A stretch of DNA of 11,214 bases. It comes from Lachnospiraceae bacterium (lineage in GTDB: Bacteria > Bacillota > Clostridia > Lachnospirales > Lachnospiraceae). The notes below the pieces were generated by a model, which was not told the DNA's origin, did no database searches, and saw only the letters and a list, made by a program, of their open reading frames with translations. This document shows, piece after piece, positions 1 through 6,588 of the stretch (its first letter is position 1; each line of letters opens with the position of its first letter). The translations under genes and the position numbers were made by a program. The DNA is taken from contig CAADTT010000102.1 in assembly GCA_900752065.1 (NCBI GenBank), positions 1-11,214 on the forward strand. The letters run 5' to 3'.

Positions 1-98
1 ACCTCACGATGGACACCCTTGCTCTTGGCTATACACTTCCCACTACTAGGGCGTGTTACGGACTTTCACCGATTAGATTGCGCCCATACTGGGCGCAC
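1..98 (-). mobile_element. Group IIC intron, 5' end (partial)
   Basis: Read on the minus strand from position 98 leftward, the sequence opens with GTGCGCCC, which fits the group II 5' consensus GUGYG. It then forms a short hairpin (GCGCCC...GGGCGC) and continues with a GGTGAAAGTCC segment (about 58-70) and a CAAGGGTGTCC segment (about 11-21). The order and spacing match the start of domain I of bacterial class C introns such as the Oceanobacillus iheyensis intron, recalled from memory and not aligned here. Only the first ~98 nt are inside the window; the rest of the ribozyme and any reverse transcriptase/maturase lie beyond the left edge. The intron begins four bases past the T-run of a terminator hairpin, which is the known target preference of class C introns. 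The boundary could be 98 or 100, because GTGTG at 100 also fits the consensus. Confidence 0.82.
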
Positions 99-101
99 AC
101 T

Positions 102-134
102 AAAAAGGACCCCCGGAAAATTCCGGGGGTCCTT
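102..134 (-). terminator. Rho-independent terminator of the sialidase gene
   Basis: A perfect 12-bp inverted repeat (105-116 and 123-134, AAGGACCCCCGG and its complement) encloses a 6-nt loop. On the minus strand it is followed by a run of Ts (102-106). It starts 15 nt after the sialidase stop codon. The GC-rich stem and T-run make it a strong intrinsic terminator. It also marks the insertion point of the neighbouring group IIC intron. Confidence 0.93.
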
Positions 135-148
135 CATGTCATCTGTTC

Positions 149-3100
149 TTATTTAATTTTCACAGTCTTGCTCTGGCCCTTCTTTGCTAAAAGCTTTTTA
201 TAAGCTTTTGCCTTCGCCTTCGGAACCTTGATCACTGCCTTTTTGTTGATGCCCTTGAAAGCGTTCTTTCCAACTTTCTTCAGTGCCTTGCTCTTGATCA
301 CAATGCTCTTCAGATTCTTGCAGTTATAGAATGCCTTCGCGCCGATGCTCTTCAGCGTCGTACTCTTAACCGTAACTTTTTTCAGTTTTGAACAGGAAGC
401 AAATGCATTTGCTCCGATGTCCAGGATACCCTTCTTAACTGTAACGCTTGTAATCTTCTTATTGCCCTTGAATGCTGACGGAGCAACAGAAGTTACATTA
501 AATTTCTGTCCTCCAAGGGTTACTGTGTTATAGATCACGATCTTGGTAATGTCTTTTTTCTTCAGTCCGGTAACCTGTGCTGTCTTTTCCGCAACGCTGG
601 TTACTTTGTAGTAGTAATTTCCGCTGTCGTAAATCTTATTTTGTTCGATAACAACCGGAGTCGGATTTACCGGTGTCGGATTTACTGGTGTCGGATTTAC
701 TGGTGTCGGATTCGGGTTGCTCGGATCCGGGTTTGTAGTTCCGCCCGGCTGTTCCTTCGCCAGCTTGCTCTGTGCATCAGTGAGTGCTGCCGTAAGTTTC
801 GCCAGTTCAGTCGCATCAGTAATGTCTGCCGCCGCATTCAGTGCGTCATATGCCTCCTTAAATGCGGTCCATGTCACTGTAGTATAGCTTCCCTGTCCTG
901 CCTCATAAACAGTCTTTGCTGCTGCCAGCGCTGCCTGTCTATCCGCCTGTGCATTTTCGAGAGCCGGATTTCTTCTCTGGAGAGCCCCAATTGCGCTGTC
1001 CAGATTTGCCTTCAGCTCATCGAGCTGATCCTTCGTCGCATTTGCCGGAGGATTTTTTGCCGCCTGATATGCAGCCTCAAATGCTGTCCATGTATCTGCC
1101 GTATACGCTTCGGAGCCTTCCGCATTGATCGGCTCTGCTGTTGCTACGCTGTTCTGCAGATCTTCCTCTGCTTTCTGTACCGGTGTCTGCAGATTTTCCA
1201 GTGCGCCCTTCAGAGCTGTCAGCCTTGATGCCACTTCACTGTCTGACGTGCTGTCTGTTACCGCTGCTGCCGCATTATAAGCAGTCTGCAGCGCTGCCAG
1301 GCTTTCTGCCGTATAAACGTCAGTCTTTGCCAGCTCTTCTGCCGCTTCCGCGATTTTCTCTGCAAGCTCGGCTCTGTCCGCGCTCAGTCTCGGGATCTCT
1401 GCTGTTTTTGTATGTGTCGCATCCAGACCACAGGTATAGGTCATCACGCCTGTCTCGGAAACGGTCGGCGCTTTTGTCACTACGCCCTTTCCATACCAGT
1501 GTCCCTTCTTCGCTACTGTAACATTTTCAGAAAGCACTTCATTACACTCTGTACAGGTGATCTTTCCTGTCAGTCCTGTCGCTTCACAGGTAGCTTCCTG
1601 AGCGCCTTCTACCTTGATATTTTTATGTAAGCATACTACATTTATAATGTAAAGTGCGTCTCCAACCGTAAGTTCGTGCTGACCAACCGCTGTTCCGGTA
1701 ACAGTAAGCTGGGAGCCTGACTGTTTTTCGTACTTCTTCGTCTGCTGGTTCTTAATGTCCGTTCCGCTCGCCTGTGCTACCGGATAAAGAACATAAACGG
1801 AACCGTCTGCCGCCTTATATGCGATCAGGTAAGATTTGCCGGAGGTAAGCGCTGTAGCTTTCTGATATCCCGGGATCACGTCATCAGCAGCCGCCGCATC
1901 CTTCTTCTCCAGGACAAGCAGTGAATAGCTTCCGTCAAGCGTCGCCTTGCTGCCCATTGCATTAAAGTTTTTTTCCGGATTATAGAAGCACATATAACGG
2001 GTAGTTCCATTCGTAACGATCTCATACGCGCCTGCTTCTCCATCTACAGGATTGAAATCAAGATTCTTTGCCGCCTGCTGCCAGAAGCCACCGCTCGCTG
2101 CGGCATTTCCCAGATACCAGTTATTCTTTGCTTTTACGGTAAAGGTATTTCCAGTGTCGCCGACCTTGGTAAATTCCATCTCAGCCGCGCTCAGGGACAG
2201 GCTGTCATTTGCAGTCGTAGCAAATCCATTGCTGCCGCTGTGGTCATAGAGCAGTTCCTTTGCAGTTATTTCATTCTTTACAGCCGTAAGCCCTTCCCCT
2301 GCGGTAAAGGTCTCGTCTTCTCCGATTGCAAATGTTGTCGTACTTCCCTTGCCCAGCTTCATGTACTCTGCGTCAGCCAGGATCTTGTAGGTCTTACCAT
2401 CAACAACTGCTGTCGTCACACCGCTCTTTGTACCCTTTGTAATGGTCAGGGTTGTCTTGTTATAAGTACCGAGTCTGACAAGCTTTGTATGCTTCGTCTG
2501 GGTATTTTCCGGATACAGCACAACAAAGTTATTCTCATACATGCAGCCGATCAGGTATGTTTTGCCTGAGGTGATCGCAGTCGCTCTCTGATAGCCCGGG
2601 AGCAGATCACCCTCTGCTGCCGCTTCCTTTTTCTCAAAGAAAGCCAGTTCGAAATCAACATTGGTTGCGCTGGCACTGTAGGCTCCATACGCGTCAAAAT
2701 ACATCTTTGTCGGGTAAAATACCACATAACGGGAACCGCTGCTCAGGCAAACACGGAAGGTCGTCTGCCCGTTTGCCGTGGTAGGCACAATCTTCAGATC
2801 TGTGGCAGTATCGCCAAAGTAAGATGCCTGCTGATTCGTATTCCAGTATTTCTGTGTCTTTACACTCTGTACGGTATAGGTATCCGTAGCCTTGCTTGTA
2901 ATGGTAAACTCACAGTCTGCCAGTGTCTTTCCTGTCTCCGGAACGCTGTCAAAAGTATCCAGACTGTTCGCTTTTTCCGTCTTATAAGCGTACAGATCGC
3001 TGCCGCTGTAGCTGACGGTGTTATGTTCAACCGTAACTGTTGCGATCTCTGAATCCGGCTGCTGCGTGATATTGCCTGTATCCGCTACTTTATTGTAGGT

Positions 3101-4714
3101 CTCCACATACGGTGTGTCAGCAGATATTTCTACTTTCGTCTCTACTTTTCCGCCTGTGATATCAGCCATATCGATGCTTGTGTAAATACATCTCTGCGGG
3201 CTGCCGTTCGGCTCATAGTAAAGACCGATAGAACCGTCGGTCTGCTCATCCAGACAGGAATATGCATAACCTGTGCCATAGCCTTCATCCGGAATCGCAT
3301 AGGATGCATACAGTTCCATTGTCTGATCTGCATCATCATTTACCAGGAACGTATAGATTTTTCCGTTTGCACGTCCCGAACCGCTCGGGCATGCCACGAG
3401 GATGGCTTCTTTGCCGTTGATCTTCTTGGAATACATGCTTGCGGTAACGTTACAGGTGGAGCAGACAGCTACGTTTGTCTGTACAAGGCTTCCCATTACA
3501 TAGTCGCCGTCTTCGTTCATGGTCGTATCTGCGTAGCAGATCTTTCCGGTTCCGTTACGTGAGAACATACGCAGAGTACCGTCCTCAAGTTCCACCAGCT
3601 CACTCTCAGAAGTCCAGCCGCCGCTTACATCATTTGTCCTCTTCCATGTCGCGCCATTATCTTTTGAGTAGATAAAGCTTACATTTTCCTGGGAATCGCC
3701 ATGATCATAAAACGGAATGATGATCGTGCCGTTTTTCAGGGTAGTTCCTTTACCCGGAGAAACCAGAAGCGCATACTCACCGTCCGGACGCTTGATCTGA
3801 GGATTCAGGATCACAGGATCTCCCCATGTCCAGCCGCCGTCTGTGGATTTCACCATCATGATATATCCCGTATTGTATACGTGAAGTGCAGAATCTTTAT
3901 AAAATGCATTCTGCTGGATCGTCGTACTGCTGCTGTTTGTCTGATGCTGCGTCAGATCAGCTACATAGTTTCCATTGTTTACATGGTAAAGATTGTACCA
4001 CTCATCCACGCCGTAACCGCTGGCCGTATTGTCAGATCTCTTCAGGACCGGCGCATAGCCATTGTCGTCAAAATCACCTATATAGTATTCATAAGTGGTC
4101 GTGTCCGCTGCTGTCGGCCGGGTGTTTGCATTCGCGTAATTGGACGTCAGCACCAGACGATCCTTTCCGCCGATCTCCACATAACCAGTTCCCTGGTTTA
4201 CCTGTCCGAAAGCAGTAGTGATCCCGGTAGGGTTCATATCAGCGAGACAGTAGATCGTGCCGTCCTTTGCTTCCACCAGCACCGGGTCAATAGCCGTAGT
4301 CGCATTCCTGCCGTCATACCCATTGCTGTCCGGGTAGTAGATCGGGAAGCTGTAGTTCCAGGTTTTTCCCATGTCCTCTGACACGGAAGCGATCGTATCC
4401 AGTCCGCCTCCATCTCCCGTGACCGTATACCTGGCGTCTGCCGCTGCTACCAAATTTCCTCTGTTCTCGCCGTTATCCAGAGAGATAAATGCCGGGATAC
4501 GGAAATTGGTGCTGCCAGCCGTGCCGGCCGCCGTGGGCTGATCGTATGTGAGGGTTGATTCTGAAGCCGGAATCGACCCTGCTTTCAGCAGTTCTGTTTC
4601 TGCCGCGGAGGCAGAAAGTGAAAATGCCGGAAGCATGGACACGGTCATCGCACATGTCAGGGCAACGCTCATGCCGCGCTTCCACATTTCTGTGATTTTT
4701 GTTTTTTTCTTCAT
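149..4714 (-). CDS. nanH: Secreted multidomain exo-alpha-sialidase (GH33)
   Basis: This 1521-aa secreted enzyme would hydrolyse terminal sialic acids from host glycans outside the cell. A signal peptide (1-38, ending ASAA) is followed by a GH33 six-bladed propeller (about 45-520). Visible are the FRIP motif with Arg72, the ADAR segment (93-95) expected to hold the acid/base Asp, and three Asp boxes of form SxDxGxTW at 112, 290 and 350. The probable general base is Glu370, the other two triad arginines are Arg386 and Arg448, and the likely nucleophile is Tyr485. Residues about 165-285 form the insertion seen in NanI-like enzymes. Then come two copies of an unrecognised unit (559-780, 808-1025), a Cys module (1028-1110), three FIVAR-like helical modules (1113-1318), an NPTPV linker (1335-1354) and BspA-type LRRs (about 1400-1500). 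No LPXTG sorting signal is present. AAGGAGG lies 5 nt before ATG, fixing the start. An intramolecular trans-sialidase activity cannot be excluded from sequence alone. Confidence 0.95.
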   Translation of the reverse strand: MKKKTKITEMWKRGMSVALTCAMTVSMLPAFSLSASAAETELLKAGSIPASESTLTYDQPTAAGTAGSTNFRIPAFISLDNGENRGNLVAAADARYTVTGDGGGLDTIASVSEDMGKTWNYSFPIYYPDSNGYDGRNATTAIDPVLVEAKDGTIYCLADMNPTGITTAFGQVNQGTGYVEIGGKDRLVLTSNYANANTRPTAADTTTYEYYIGDFDDNGYAPVLKRSDNTASGYGVDEWYNLYHVNNGNYVADLTQHQTNSSSTTIQQNAFYKDSALHVYNTGYIMMVKSTDGGWTWGDPVILNPQIKRPDGEYALLVSPGKGTTLKNGTIIIPFYDHGDSQENVSFIYSKDNGATWKRTNDVSGGWTSESELVELEDGTLRMFSRNGTGKICYADTTMNEDGDYVMGSLVQTNVAVCSTCNVTASMYSKKINGKEAILVACPSGSGRANGKIYTFLVNDDADQTMELYASYAIPDEGYGTGYAYSCLDEQTDGSIGLYYEPNGSPQRCIYTSIDMADITGGKVETKVEISADTPYVETYNKVADTGNITQQPDSEIATVTVEHNTVSYSGSDLYAYKTEKANSLDTFDSVPETGKTLADCEFTITSKATDTYTVQSVKTQKYWNTNQQASYFGDTATDLKIVPTTANGQTTFRVCLSSGSRYVVFYPTKMYFDAYGAYSASATNVDFELAFFEKKEAAAEGDLLPGYQRATAITSGKTYLIGCMYENNFVVLYPENTQTKHTKLVRLGTYNKTTLTITKGTKSGVTTAVVDGKTYKILADAEYMKLGKGSTTTFAIGEDETFTAGEGLTAVKNEITAKELLYDHSGSNGFATTANDSLSLSAAEMEFTKVGDTGNTFTVKAKNNWYLGNAAASGGFWQQAAKNLDFNPVDGEAGAYEIVTNGTTRYMCFYNPEKNFNAMGSKATLDGSYSLLVLEKKDAAAADDVIPGYQKATALTSGKSYLIAYKAADGSVYVLYPVAQASGTDIKNQQTKKYEKQSGSQLTVTGTAVGQHELTVGDALYIINVVCLHKNIKVEGAQEATCEATGLTGKITCTECNEVLSENVTVAKKGHWYGKGVVTKAPTVSETGVMTYTCGLDATHTKTAEIPRLSADRAELAEKIAEAAEELAKTDVYTAESLAALQTAYNAAAAVTDSTSDSEVASRLTALKGALENLQTPVQKAEEDLQNSVATAEPINAEGSEAYTADTWTAFEAAYQAAKNPPANATKDQLDELKANLDSAIGALQRRNPALENAQADRQAALAAAKTVYEAGQGSYTTVTWTAFKEAYDALNAAADITDATELAKLTAALTDAQSKLAKEQPGGTTNPDPSNPNPTPVNPTPVNPTPVNPTPVVIEQNKIYDSGNYYYKVTSVAEKTAQVTGLKKKDITKIVIYNTVTLGGQKFNVTSVAPSAFKGNKKITSVTVKKGILDIGANAFASCSKLKKVTVKSTTLKSIGAKAFYNCKNLKSIVIKSKALKKVGKNAFKGINKKAVIKVPKAKAKAYKKLLAKKGQSKTVKIK
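654..713 (-). repeat. 15-bp tandem repeat encoding the NPTPV linker
   Basis: Four contiguous 15-bp units (654-668, 669-683, 684-698, 699-713) differ by only one or two bases. On the minus strand each encodes Asn-Pro-Thr-Pro-Val, giving a proline-rich hinge (residues 1335-1354) between the FIVAR modules and the C-terminal leucine-rich repeats. Because the unit is a multiple of three, copy-number change by slippage would lengthen or shorten the linker without breaking the frame. Confidence 0.93.
1640..3040 (-). repeat. Tandem duplication of an unrecognised ~220-aa domain
   Basis: Within the sialidase, residues about 559-780 (2375-3040) and about 808-1025 (1640-2293) align by eye along their whole length. 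Shared landmarks in the same order are an EFT segment, a KYW/NWY segment, SGSRYVVFYP in copy one against NGTTRYMCFYNP in copy two, an FEKK/LEKK segment followed by Ala-rich residues, PGYQ-x-AT-x-x-TSGK-x-YLI, then VLYP. Identity looks moderate, so the duplication is old. I do not recognise the family. Position after a GH33 domain suggests glycan or protein binding, which is inference. Confidence 0.75.
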
Positions 4715-4785
4715 GTTTTCCTCCTTTTCCTCTGCACTATCATTTTACTTTTTATCCTTGACAAGCGTTAAAGGTGCTCATTTCT

Positions 4786-4814
4786 AATATACTTCATGCA
4801 CAAAAATTTTTCAA
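4786..4814 (-). promoter_or_regulatory. Probable sigma-A promoter of the sialidase gene
   Basis: On the minus strand a -35 TTGAAA (4809-4814) and a -10 TATATT (4786-4791) are separated by exactly 17 bp, each one mismatch from consensus. Transcription would start near 4779, giving a leader of about 65 nt before ATG at 4714 with AAGGAGG at 4720-4726. A second weaker candidate TTGTCA lies further downstream without a good -10. The surrounding 4715-4881 region is AT-rich. Confidence 0.6.
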
Positions 4815-4881
4815 CAAAAAAAGGCTTATTTTTTATATTTTCCCAGAATCATGGAAAACATTTTTATTTCCCTTGTGAATT

Positions 4882-5538
4882 TTATCTAAAAAAACGACAG
4901 GTTATTTTAAATTTACTGTGCTTCCAATCAAAAAGGCTCTCATACTCCTCCTCTGTGAGCACATTCTTTAACTGCTGCTTCTGCTCCTTTGGCAGCACTG
5001 CATGAATGGAGTCGATAAAGCAGAGATTTGGAAAGAGGACGCACCACCAGTTTCTTCCCTCCGCCCTGCCGATGCACAGCCTCAGCGCCTGGTAGCGCCC
5101 TGCCGGAAAAGTGCAGTCCCCGTAGGATTTCCGCGGAAAATAGCATTCCGTCAGCTCTGCCCTCGCCGGATATGTACATCCCTCCGCCCGGATCACCTCT
5201 GCCGCACGCTTTTCGATCTCCGCCATATGTGCCTGCACCCGGCTTTTCGTCTCTCCGAGATCCTTTGTGTCCTTCAGCAGAACCTTCATATATGCTACCA
5301 CTGCATCCCGTACTTTCAGCTTCAGCGCCTGATCCGCCTCGCTGTCACTGTTGGCGATCACATGAAACCGAAGGATCTCCGAGGCGATTCCCTGCTGGAC
5401 GCCTGCCGCCTCCCCTCTCATGACCAGCCCCGCCGCCAGAAACACCCCGATCACCGTAAAAATCCCGCACAGCAGGACCGCCTGCTTTCTGTAGAACCAC
5501 AGAAGATCCTTTGCCATCTCTTTTTTCTGATTTTTCAT
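4882..5538 (-). CDS. spoIIR: Stage II sporulation protein R
   Basis: SpoIIR is made in the forespore, exported toward the intermembrane space, and there triggers the SpoIIGA protease to process pro-sigma-E in the mother cell. The 218-aa product has one N-terminal hydrophobic segment (about 20-40) serving as signal/anchor. Family hallmarks follow: ILRFHVIANSDS with DQ-x-LKLKVRDAV (55-81), then YFPRKSYGDCTFPAGRYQAL (133-152), and GRNWWCVLFPNLCF (161-174). Length is normal for the family. The chosen ATG at 5538 has only a weak ribosome site (AAGGGGC about 8 nt upstream); Met8 is a less likely alternative. It is separated from the gerK operon by a convergent small gene, so it is probably transcribed on its own. 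A sigma-F-like promoter is present upstream. No convincing terminator follows, so read-through toward the sialidase is possible. Confidence 0.96.
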   Translation of the reverse strand: MKNQKKEMAKDLLWFYRKQAVLLCGIFTVIGVFLAAGLVMRGEAAGVQQGIASEILRFHVIANSDSEADQALKLKVRDAVVAYMKVLLKDTKDLGETKSRVQAHMAEIEKRAAEVIRAEGCTYPARAELTECYFPRKSYGDCTFPAGRYQALRLCIGRAEGRNWWCVLFPNLCFIDSIHAVLPKEQKQQLKNVLTEEEYESLFDWKHSKFKITCRFFR

Positions 5539-5574
5539 ATATCCCTGCCCCTTTCCTGTAAATCTGTCAGTCAG

Positions 5575-5603
5575 AGTCTTGCCGGAAATGCGTGGGGATA
5601 TTC
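5575..5603 (-). promoter_or_regulatory. Candidate sigma-F promoter of spoIIR
   Basis: On the minus strand GAATA (5599-5603) and GGCAAGACT (5575-5583) are separated by 15 bp. Sigma-F promoters in Bacillus have -35 GYATA and -10 GGnnAnAnT at 15-16 bp; the -10 here fits every fixed position and the -35 has one mismatch. Start of transcription would fall near 5568, about 30 nt before the spoIIR ATG. This agrees with the known forespore, sigma-F-dependent expression of spoIIR, but the match is by eye only. Confidence 0.5.
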
Positions 5604-5624
5604 CGTCTCTTCTCTTTTTTTGGG

Positions 5625-5701
5625 CATAAAATCATCAATTTTATGTTGCTTATATGTTTTATATGTGATATCATAATTTTGTGATTCACAACATGTGATC
5701 A
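5625..5701. promoter_or_regulatory. Palindrome cluster in the spoIIR / small-gene divergent region
   Basis: The 236-bp divergent intergenic region holds several short inverted repeats. CATAAAAT and ATTTTATG (5625-5632, 5638-5645) flank a 5-nt spacer. TGATATCA lies at 5666-5673, a 13-bp symmetric TTGTGATTCACAA at 5679-5691, and GTGATCA at 5695-5701. The last three share GTGAT and start 14-16 bp apart, ending about 20 bp before the -35 of the 58-aa gene. No T-run follows them, so they look more like protein-binding sites than terminators. Which factor would bind is unknown. Confidence 0.35.
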
Positions 5702-5722
5702 TATTTTGATGCTTTCGCAGTC

Positions 5723-5751
5723 TTTACTTTTCCAATGAAAGCCCTTATAAT
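5723..5751 (+). promoter_or_regulatory. Probable sigma-A promoter of the 58-aa gene
   Basis: A perfect -10 TATAAT (5746-5751) sits 17 bp after TTTACT (5723-5728; four of six consensus bases). Transcription would start near 5758, leaving a leader under 20 nt before the ATG at 5775. This is the most consensus-like promoter in the left half of the window and supports the small gene being real and expressed in vegetative cells. Confidence 0.65.
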
Positions 5752-5774
5752 AGAAGAAAAAGGGCGGTGAGAGG

Positions 5775-5951
5775 ATGTCAGAAAATATGACGTTAGACGA
5801 ATTAAAGCAGGTAACAATCGACTATTACGTAAACCTGCAGCGTATTAAAAAAGCCGAAACAGCGACCAACTCCGAACTGGAATATCAGTTGAGAGTCGTA
5901 AAAAATAAGTTAGCATCTTTGGGTATCCCGTCCGAAGAATACGAGCTGTAA
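5775..5951 (+). CDS. Small conserved-looking hypothetical protein, 58 aa
   Basis: I do not recognise the family. The product is charged and soluble, with no signal peptide, cysteine or membrane segment. It reads as two amphipathic helices (about 7-28 and 32-48, rich in Leu, Lys and Glu) ending in the acidic tail PSEEYEL, so a small coiled-coil or helix-hairpin protein is likely. Support for a real gene is indirect: a strong promoter with TATAAT ends 23 nt upstream, a purine-rich ribosome site (GGTGAG, 5766-5771) precedes ATG, and a strong hairpin terminator starts 35 nt after the stop. It is the only complete plus-strand gene in the window, lying between spoIIR (divergent) and gerKC (convergent). 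It does not carry the Spo0E-type signature, so a sporulation phosphatase role is not supported. Its location among sporulation genes is suggestive only. Confidence 0.78.
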   Translation: MSENMTLDELKQVTIDYYVNLQRIKKAETATNSELEYQLRVVKNKLASLGIPSEEYEL

Positions 5952-5985
5952 CAAAAAAACAAAAAGAAAGCCTGCCAAAGCCAAA

Positions 5986-6032
5986 AGCCATTGCCCGCAG
6001 AAGGAACTCTTCTGCGGCAATGGCTCTCTTTT
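5986..6032. terminator. Bidirectional terminator between the 58-aa gene and gerKC
   Basis: Arms 5986-6003 and 6009-6025 form a 17-bp stem with a single bulged C and a 5-nt loop. On the plus strand it is followed by CTCTTTT (6026-6032), ending the 58-aa gene. On the minus strand the gerKC stop codon (6031-6033) lies just before the stem, and the sequence after it begins TTTTGGCTTTGG, a weaker T-rich tail. The convergent genes therefore appear to share one hairpin. Confidence 0.85.
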
Positions 6033-6588
6033 ACCTGCGAAACCCGCCCCGCGGCACCGGCACATGCACTGCCGGAGCTGCATCCTGCTTTAGCTCCACG
6101 CTGCCCCCCGGCAGGATCTCCCCATCCTCTGCCCGCAGCCTCGGAACCTGTATGGATGGCTCTGTATTATGCAGATAGTTCAGGAAATCCTTCAGCGCCA
6201 GCTCCTCTTTTCCGCCTCCCGGCTGGTTTTTTGCCAGATCCTCCAGATACATCCCCACCTTCTCCTCATCCTCCGCGGCCAGCGCACACGCTTCTTCGTC
6301 TCCCACAAACATCAGAATGTTTCTGGCAAACACGGGGTCATTTTCCAGATAAGAGAGGATCTCCTTTAAAGCATCCCCGTCCTCTGCCGCATCTTCCGCC
6401 AGAATTACCGCTTTCACATGACCGTAATCGATGTATTTGCTGCTCTGCGCCTGTTTTTCCTCCTCCTGCTTGCGGATATTTCCCGTCTCCACCACCAGAA
6501 CCGTAGGAAAACGCCTGTCCTCCAATTCCCGTCTGCCGCAGCCTGTGAGAAAAAGGCACGCCAGAACTGCAACCATGATCTTTCTCAT
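6031..6588 (-). CDS. gerKC: Short GerKC-type spore germination lipoprotein
   Basis: GerC subunits are lipoproteins on the outer face of the spore inner membrane and form the germinant receptor with the A and B subunits. This 185-aa protein starts at the ATG at 6588 (AAGGAGGA just upstream, ATGA overlap with gerKB). An in-frame extension to 6657 exists but lies inside gerKB and would precede the signal peptide. The lipobox is LTGC with lipidated Cys17, followed by GCGRRELEDRR, matching the GC-x-RREL-x-D start typical of Ger(x)C proteins. The segment around residues 85-125 (NDPVFARNILMFVGDEEACAL) fits the N-terminal domain. Usual family members have roughly 370-400 residues; here the C-terminal GerAC domain is missing. 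The protein stops cleanly at a terminator, and no remnant of the missing part lies downstream, so this is a short form, not a local frameshift. Confidence 0.85.
   Translation of the reverse strand: MRKIMVAVLACLFLTGCGRRELEDRRFPTVLVVETGNIRKQEEEKQAQSSKYIDYGHVKAVILAEDAAEDGDALKEILSYLENDPVFARNILMFVGDEEACALAAEDEEKVGMYLEDLAKNQPGGGKEELALKDFLNYLHNTEPSIQVPRLRAEDGEILPGGSVELKQDAAPAVHVPVPRGGFRR

Noticed and set aside
9..203. A 64-aa plus-strand open frame spanning the left edge
   Set aside because: It runs through group II intron structural RNA and the sialidase terminator on the opposite strand. It has no ribosome site, so it is an accidental frame.
641..1521. Long plus-strand frames opposite the FIVAR and linker region
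   Set aside because: They mirror Ala/Pro-rich coding repeats of the sialidase on the other strand. Their Cys/Arg/Ile- or Pro/Leu-rich products and lack of ribosome sites mark them as shadows.
3701..4381. A 226-aa plus-strand frame antisense to the catalytic domain
   Set aside because: No start signals or recognisable protein features, and the opposite strand encodes clear GH33 motifs in this stretch.
4830..4881. Weak TTTTCC...GGAAAA hairpin after spoIIR, considered as its terminator
   Set aside because: A/T-dominated 6-bp stem with a 9-nt loop and no T-run immediately after it; not convincing.
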